Below are positions 6,359 to 8,217 of a stretch of DNA of 8,217 nucleotides, in pieces; the stretch's first letter is position 1, and each line of letters opens with the position of its first letter. A program made the translations under genes and the position numbers. The stretch lies in NCBI GenBank assembly GCA_002067325.1, contig MVQY01000120.1, positions 1-8,217 on the forward strand, read 5' to 3'. Source of the stretch: Methanobacterium sp. PtaU1.Bin097 (GTDB lineage Archaea > Methanobacteriota > Methanobacteria > Methanobacteriales > Methanobacteriaceae). The notes under the pieces are model-generated. The model ran no database searches and was not told the origin of the DNA. It saw nothing but the letters and a program-made list of their open reading frames with translations.

Positions 6359-6365
6359 GGAGGTG
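6359..6365 (+). promoter_or_regulatory. Perfect Shine-Dalgarno GGAGGTG, selects a TTG start
   Basis: GGAGGTG is the best ribosome site in the window and lies 7 nt before TTG at 6373. The earlier in-frame GTG at 6343 has no ribosome site, so the TTG is taken as the start. Confidence 0.75.
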
Positions 6366-6372
6366 TTTTCAT

Positions 6373-6858
6373 TTGGCCCTTGAATTTTCAGCATCCCAGG
6401 AGTTATTTATACTCATATTCGCCATCCATTTCACGCTGATCATAGAGAGAGTTCACCAAAATTATAACCCTTACGATACATACAGCGCCTGGAAAGGCAT
6501 TCCTCACGCCATTAAACGGTTGTTGTTGTCCTGGACAATCCTGTACATATTACCCCTCCTGCAATTTGCTATTTTCTTCATCCTCCTGGGAATATATGAG
6601 GTAGATTTTGAAATGACCATTCGTGGAGTGTTCAGCATCGTTTTAGTAGGTCTTTTATCCTTCTTTGACTTTGGTTACTACCGAATATTTGAAGCAGCTC
6701 TCTACTACTCCCCAGACTCCTTCTTCACCAAGGAAGAGCAGGATAAATTCCTTGAAAAGGAGCGTGGTGAAGTCCGGGCCCACCTTATTCCAGGGATCTG
6801 CTACGTGGTTGCTACCGTTATAATGCTTTTAATATTGATTGCTTGGAATACGATTTAG
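6373..6858 (+). CDS. Four-helix membrane protein of unknown function
   Basis: I do not recognise a family. From the TTG start the protein has 161 residues. Hydrophobic segments lie at about 11-26, 50-74, 84-103 and 138-158, so four membrane helices are likely. A polar loop at 27-49 holds YNPYDTYSAWKGIPHAIKR, and a charged stretch at 114-137 (SFFTKEEQDKFLEKERGEVR) precedes the last helix. Helix 3 contains the conserved-looking FFDFGYYRIFEAALYYSPDS run (97-116). No signal peptide, transporter motif or enzyme motif is visible. It is 1 nt upstream of the DUF123 gene and almost surely co-transcribed with it. An integral-membrane role is well supported; anything beyond that is unknown. Confidence 0.8.
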   Translation: MALEFSASQELFILIFAIHFTLIIERVHQNYNPYDTYSAWKGIPHAIKRLLLSWTILYILPLLQFAIFFILLGIYEVDFEMTIRGVFSIVLVGLLSFFDFGYYRIFEAALYYSPDSFFTKEEQDKFLEKERGEVRAHLIPGICYVVATVIMLLILIAWNTI

Positions 6859-6859
6859 T

Positions 6860-7306
6860 ATGGTTACAAAAACTATCTTAAAGGGCACCTACTGTCTCCT
6901 GATAAATCTGGAAAAAGACTCCGTGATTAAGGTTGGAAAGCTCGGTGAGCTGGACTTCAAAAAAGGAGGATACGTATACGTGGGTTCTGCCCTTAATTCC
7001 CTGGAAGGAAGGATTAAGAGGCATCTTTCACATGATAAAAAGTTACACTGGCACGTGGACTATCTCTTATCGAATAGAGATGCGGAGATCGTGGATGTTA
7101 TATACACAGTCTCTGAAGATAAAATAGAATGTAAAATAGCTGAAAAAATTGCTGAAAACGGCATTGGAATAGATAACTTCGGCTGTTCTGATTGTAAATG
7201 TTCATCACATTTATTTTACTTTGAAAAATTAGATGATTTAGAGAAATATTGCTTAGAAAGCTATGAAAAATTAGGTTTGTCCCCACAAAAATTCAAAAAA
7301 AAATAA
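6860..7306 (+). CDS. DUF123 / GIY-YIG nuclease-fold protein
   Basis: The protein has 148 residues. The GIY-YIG elements are GTY (9-11), YVYVGSA (38-44), GRIKRH with Arg51, KLHWHVDYLL (61-70) and a conserved Glu95, followed by the cysteine-rich FGCSDCKCSSHLFYF (107-121). This is the archaeal DUF123 pattern, which also occurs fused to endonuclease III in some archaea. DNA cleavage or repair is therefore plausible, but no activity is established to my knowledge. The ATG at 6860 follows the upstream stop by 1 nt and has no ribosome site of its own, pointing to translational coupling. The earlier in-frame TTG at 6839 would overlap the membrane-protein gene and is less likely. The C-terminus is lysine-rich. 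Confidence 0.9.
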   Translation: MVTKTILKGTYCLLINLEKDSVIKVGKLGELDFKKGGYVYVGSALNSLEGRIKRHLSHDKKLHWHVDYLLSNRDAEIVDVIYTVSEDKIECKIAEKIAENGIGIDNFGCSDCKCSSHLFYFEKLDDLEKYCLESYEKLGLSPQKFKKK

Positions 7307-7338
7307 ACCTAATTTACCTAGTAATTAAAACAAATGAA

Positions 7339-7626
7339 TTAAGGGTATGTTTTCCTATAAACCCGTTTATGGTGGTCATAATCATAAACAATCATCAATC
7401 TATTCTTTTTATCCACTTGGAAAACTAAAACATGCGATCTGTTAACATGAACTCTTTTATATTTCTGTAATGGTGCTCTTAAGTTTTTACAATAATCAGG
7501 ATTCAATTCAAGAGTTATTGCAACCTGTTTAATTTTAGCTATAACATTATTATAGCTTTTAGGATCTTTAACTTTTAGTTTATTTAGAATAGACTGGAAA
7601 GCAGGATGGAAAGCTATGTTATACAT
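7339..7626 (-). CDS. Type II toxin, RelE/ParE superfamily
   Basis: This is a 95-residue basic protein with the RelE-fold order: helix with FQSILNKLKVKDP (10-22), a second helix, then the beta-sheet segment KNLRAPLQKYKRVHVNRSHVLVF (47-69), RLMIVYDYDHHKRVYR (76-91). Members of the RelE branch act as ribosome-dependent mRNA interferases and are neutralised by a partner encoded just upstream. Lys57/Arg58, His85/His86, Arg88 and Tyr90 occupy the region where RelE and YafQ relatives keep their active residues; that mapping is by eye. The ATG has no clear ribosome site, and 28 nt of AT-rich spacer separate it from the antitoxin stop, which would keep toxin output low. It converges on the DUF123 gene with 32 nt between stops. 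A ParE-type gyrase poison cannot be excluded. Confidence 0.87.
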   Translation of the reverse strand: MYNIAFHPAFQSILNKLKVKDPKSYNNVIAKIKQVAITLELNPDYCKNLRAPLQKYKRVHVNRSHVLVFQVDKKNRLMIVYDYDHHKRVYRKTYP

Positions 7627-7654
7627 GAAATCTAAAGAAAAACAGCATTTTATT

Positions 7655-7834
7655 TTATTCTTTTATAAATAAATCATCTATATTTTTAATTCGAATAGGC
7701 TTCTTATTGTCCTTTTCAATTCGCTTAATCTTTTCCACATATTCAGAACGTATTTCAGGCTCTTTTTCATCTTTCTTAATAATGTTGTGAGTTTTTTTCA
7801 TTTTATCCTTCTTAACATCTACATGACTTTGCAT
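7655..7834 (-). CDS. Antitoxin candidate, 59 residues
   Basis: This short frame, ATG at 7832-7834 and TAA at 7655-7657, was found by translating the gap upstream of the toxin. The protein begins MQSHVDVKKDKMKKTHN, is rich in lysine and glutamate, and has a predicted helix EYVEKIKRIEKDN (31-43) followed by KPIRIKNIDDLFIKE (45-59). A small charged protein with one helix and a conserved-looking tail directly before a RelE gene is the usual antitoxin layout. I cannot assign a DNA-binding fold (no ribbon-helix-helix or helix-turn-helix is obvious). GGAGG at 7846-7850 and AAGGA at 7838-7842 precede the ATG, one rather far and one rather close. It is co-directional with the toxin, 28 nt apart. Confidence 0.72.
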   Translation of the reverse strand: MQSHVDVKKDKMKKTHNIIKKDEKEPEIRSEYVEKIKRIEKDNKKPIRIKNIDDLFIKE

Positions 7835-7852
7835 ATATCCTTACGCCTCCAT

Positions 7853-7914
7853 CAAATAGTATAGTATTGTGTGGCCCTCACATTAAACTTTATCTGTCAT
7901 ATCAGATTTAAGTT
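7853..7914 (-). promoter_or_regulatory. Toxin-antitoxin promoter region with imperfect palindrome
   Basis: On the minus strand an AGTTTAAT-like TATA candidate (about 7883-7890) predicts a start near 7858, 24 nt before the antitoxin ATG. It overlaps one arm of a dyad: AACTT-t-ATCTG (7886-7896) and CAGAT-tt-AAGTT (7903-7914), spacer 6 nt. Just downstream the minus strand carries a repeated ATACT (about 7857-7867) near the predicted start. Autoregulation by the antitoxin-toxin complex at the dyad is an inference from position. Confidence 0.45.
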
Positions 7915-7968
7915 GTCCTCAATAATTTTTAAGACACTTAAACCAAGAGGTACACAACATAATTATTA

Positions 7969-7991
7969 TTTAATACAAAAATAGTATTAAA
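7969..7991 (-). terminator. Stem-loop, 8-bp perfect arms, downstream of the NifH-family gene
   Basis: TTTAATAC (7969-7976) and GTATTAAA (7984-7991) pair perfectly around a 7-nt loop that is U-rich in the minus-strand RNA. It lies about 43 nt past the stop of the right-edge gene and could act as a second termination or RNA 3'-end signal. The stem is AT-rich and weak. Confidence 0.45.
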
Positions 7992-7994
7992 AAC

Positions 7995-8028
7995 TTATCT
8001 ATCAAATTCATAAGAACTTGATAAATAA
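7995..8028 (-). terminator. Stem-loop terminator candidate of the NifH-family gene
   Basis: TTATCTATCAA (7995-8005) and TTGATAAATAA (8018-8028) form 11-bp arms with one mismatch and a 12-nt loop. The stem starts 6 nt after the stop codon of the right-edge gene and is followed, on the minus strand, by TTTTT tracts at about 7989-7993 and 7977-7981. Stem plus T-tract is a convincing 3'-end signal. Confidence 0.55.
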
Positions 8029-8033
8029 TAAAA

Positions 8034-8217
8034 TTAAATGCTTTGAAATCCTCTGAAAAACTCATCGAACTCATCCACATCCATAGGCTCGGGGACAACG
8101 AAGTCCTGGTTTTCAAAAATAGTTTGTGCCAGTTCCCGGTAGAGTTCTGCCTGTTTTGAATCTGGAAATTTCTCCACCACGGTTTTGGCTTCTATTTCGC
8201 TTTGTTGCACCAGTTCA
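8034..8217 (-). CDS. NifH-family ATPase, C-terminal end (probably CfbC)
   Basis: Only the last 60 residues and the TAA (8034-8036) are inside the window; the 5' part lies beyond the right edge. The tail reads ELVQQSEIEAKTVVEKFP, then DSKQAELYRELAQ and VPEPMDVDEFDEFFRGF. It aligns by eye with the C-terminal region of nitrogenase iron protein (FVQRAEI, TVIE, KQADEYRALA, IPNPITMDELEELL). It ends without the longer tail of true NifH. Methanogens carry both NifH and its paralogue CfbC, the reductase ATPase that feeds electrons to CfbD in coenzyme F430 synthesis. No nifI or nifD follows downstream, which favours CfbC, but the P-loop and the 4Fe-4S cysteines are outside the window, so the choice is not settled. 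Confidence 0.75.
   Translation of the reverse strand, partial: ELVQQSEIEAKTVVEKFPDSKQAELYRELAQTIFENQDFVVPEPMDVDEFDEFFRGFQSI

Noticed and set aside
6343..6372. Exact 10-bp repeat GTGTTTTCAT at 6343-6352 and 6363-6372 as an operator
   Set aside because: The second copy overlaps the Shine-Dalgarno and spacer of the membrane-protein gene; one short repeat in AT-rich DNA is weak evidence. Worth keeping only as a note.
7098..7286. Minus-strand 62-codon frame opposite the DUF123 gene
   Set aside because: Asn/Phe/Gln-rich shadow of an AT-rich coding stretch with no ribosome site.
8034..8217. MinD/ParA-type ATPase for the right-edge gene
   Set aside because: The KQAELYRELA and VPEPMDVDEFDEFF segments fit the NifH family tail, not MinD.

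Overview
The window looks like the chromosome of a methanogenic archaeon close to Methanobacterium. The evidence is: archaeal-only conserved families (DUF371, DUF123-type GIY-YIG), a UPF0235 protein of the Methanothermobacter type, the end of a NifH/CfbC-type ATPase, TATA-box promoters placed at archaeal distances, Shine-Dalgarno sites of the GGTGAT type, a class II tRNA-Leu without encoded CCA, and T-tract terminators. The species assignment is inference; nothing in the window names it.

Left part (1-5196) is a nucleotide-sugar and surface-glycan block. On the minus strand, in transcription order, are rmlD, rmlA (4-nt stop/start overlap), galU, and a family 2 glycosyltransferase cut by the left edge. 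On the plus strand, divergent from rmlD, are rmlC and rmlB. RmlA, RmlB, RmlC and RmlD together are the full route from glucose-1-phosphate and dTTP to dTDP-L-rhamnose. GalU supplies UDP-glucose, and the glycosyltransferase is of the kind that loads sugars onto a lipid (dolichyl-phosphate) or a growing glycan. The two rml arms share a 70-nt gap holding one near-symmetric TATA element, whose geometry predicts a leaderless rmlD message and a short-leader rmlC message.

Middle part (5197-7306) holds conserved housekeeping genes: a UPF0235 (DUF167) protein, tRNA-Leu(GAG), a DUF371 protein, and a two-gene plus-strand unit made of an unknown four-helix membrane protein (TTG start behind a perfect GGAGGTG) and a DUF123 GIY-YIG domain protein.

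Right part (7307-8217) is more AT-rich and looks accessory. It holds a RelE/ParE-type toxin, a 59-residue antitoxin candidate just upstream of it, an imperfect palindrome in the promoter region that could be the operator, then two stem-loops that end the gene entering from the right edge (C-terminal 60 residues of a NifH-family ATPase, probably CfbC of coenzyme F430 synthesis). I see no CRISPR array, insertion sequence or rRNA. The most noteworthy items are the toxin-antitoxin cassette with its dyad, the rml divergent promoter, the two-copy 18-bp repeat upstream of galU, and the unknown membrane protein paired with DUF123.
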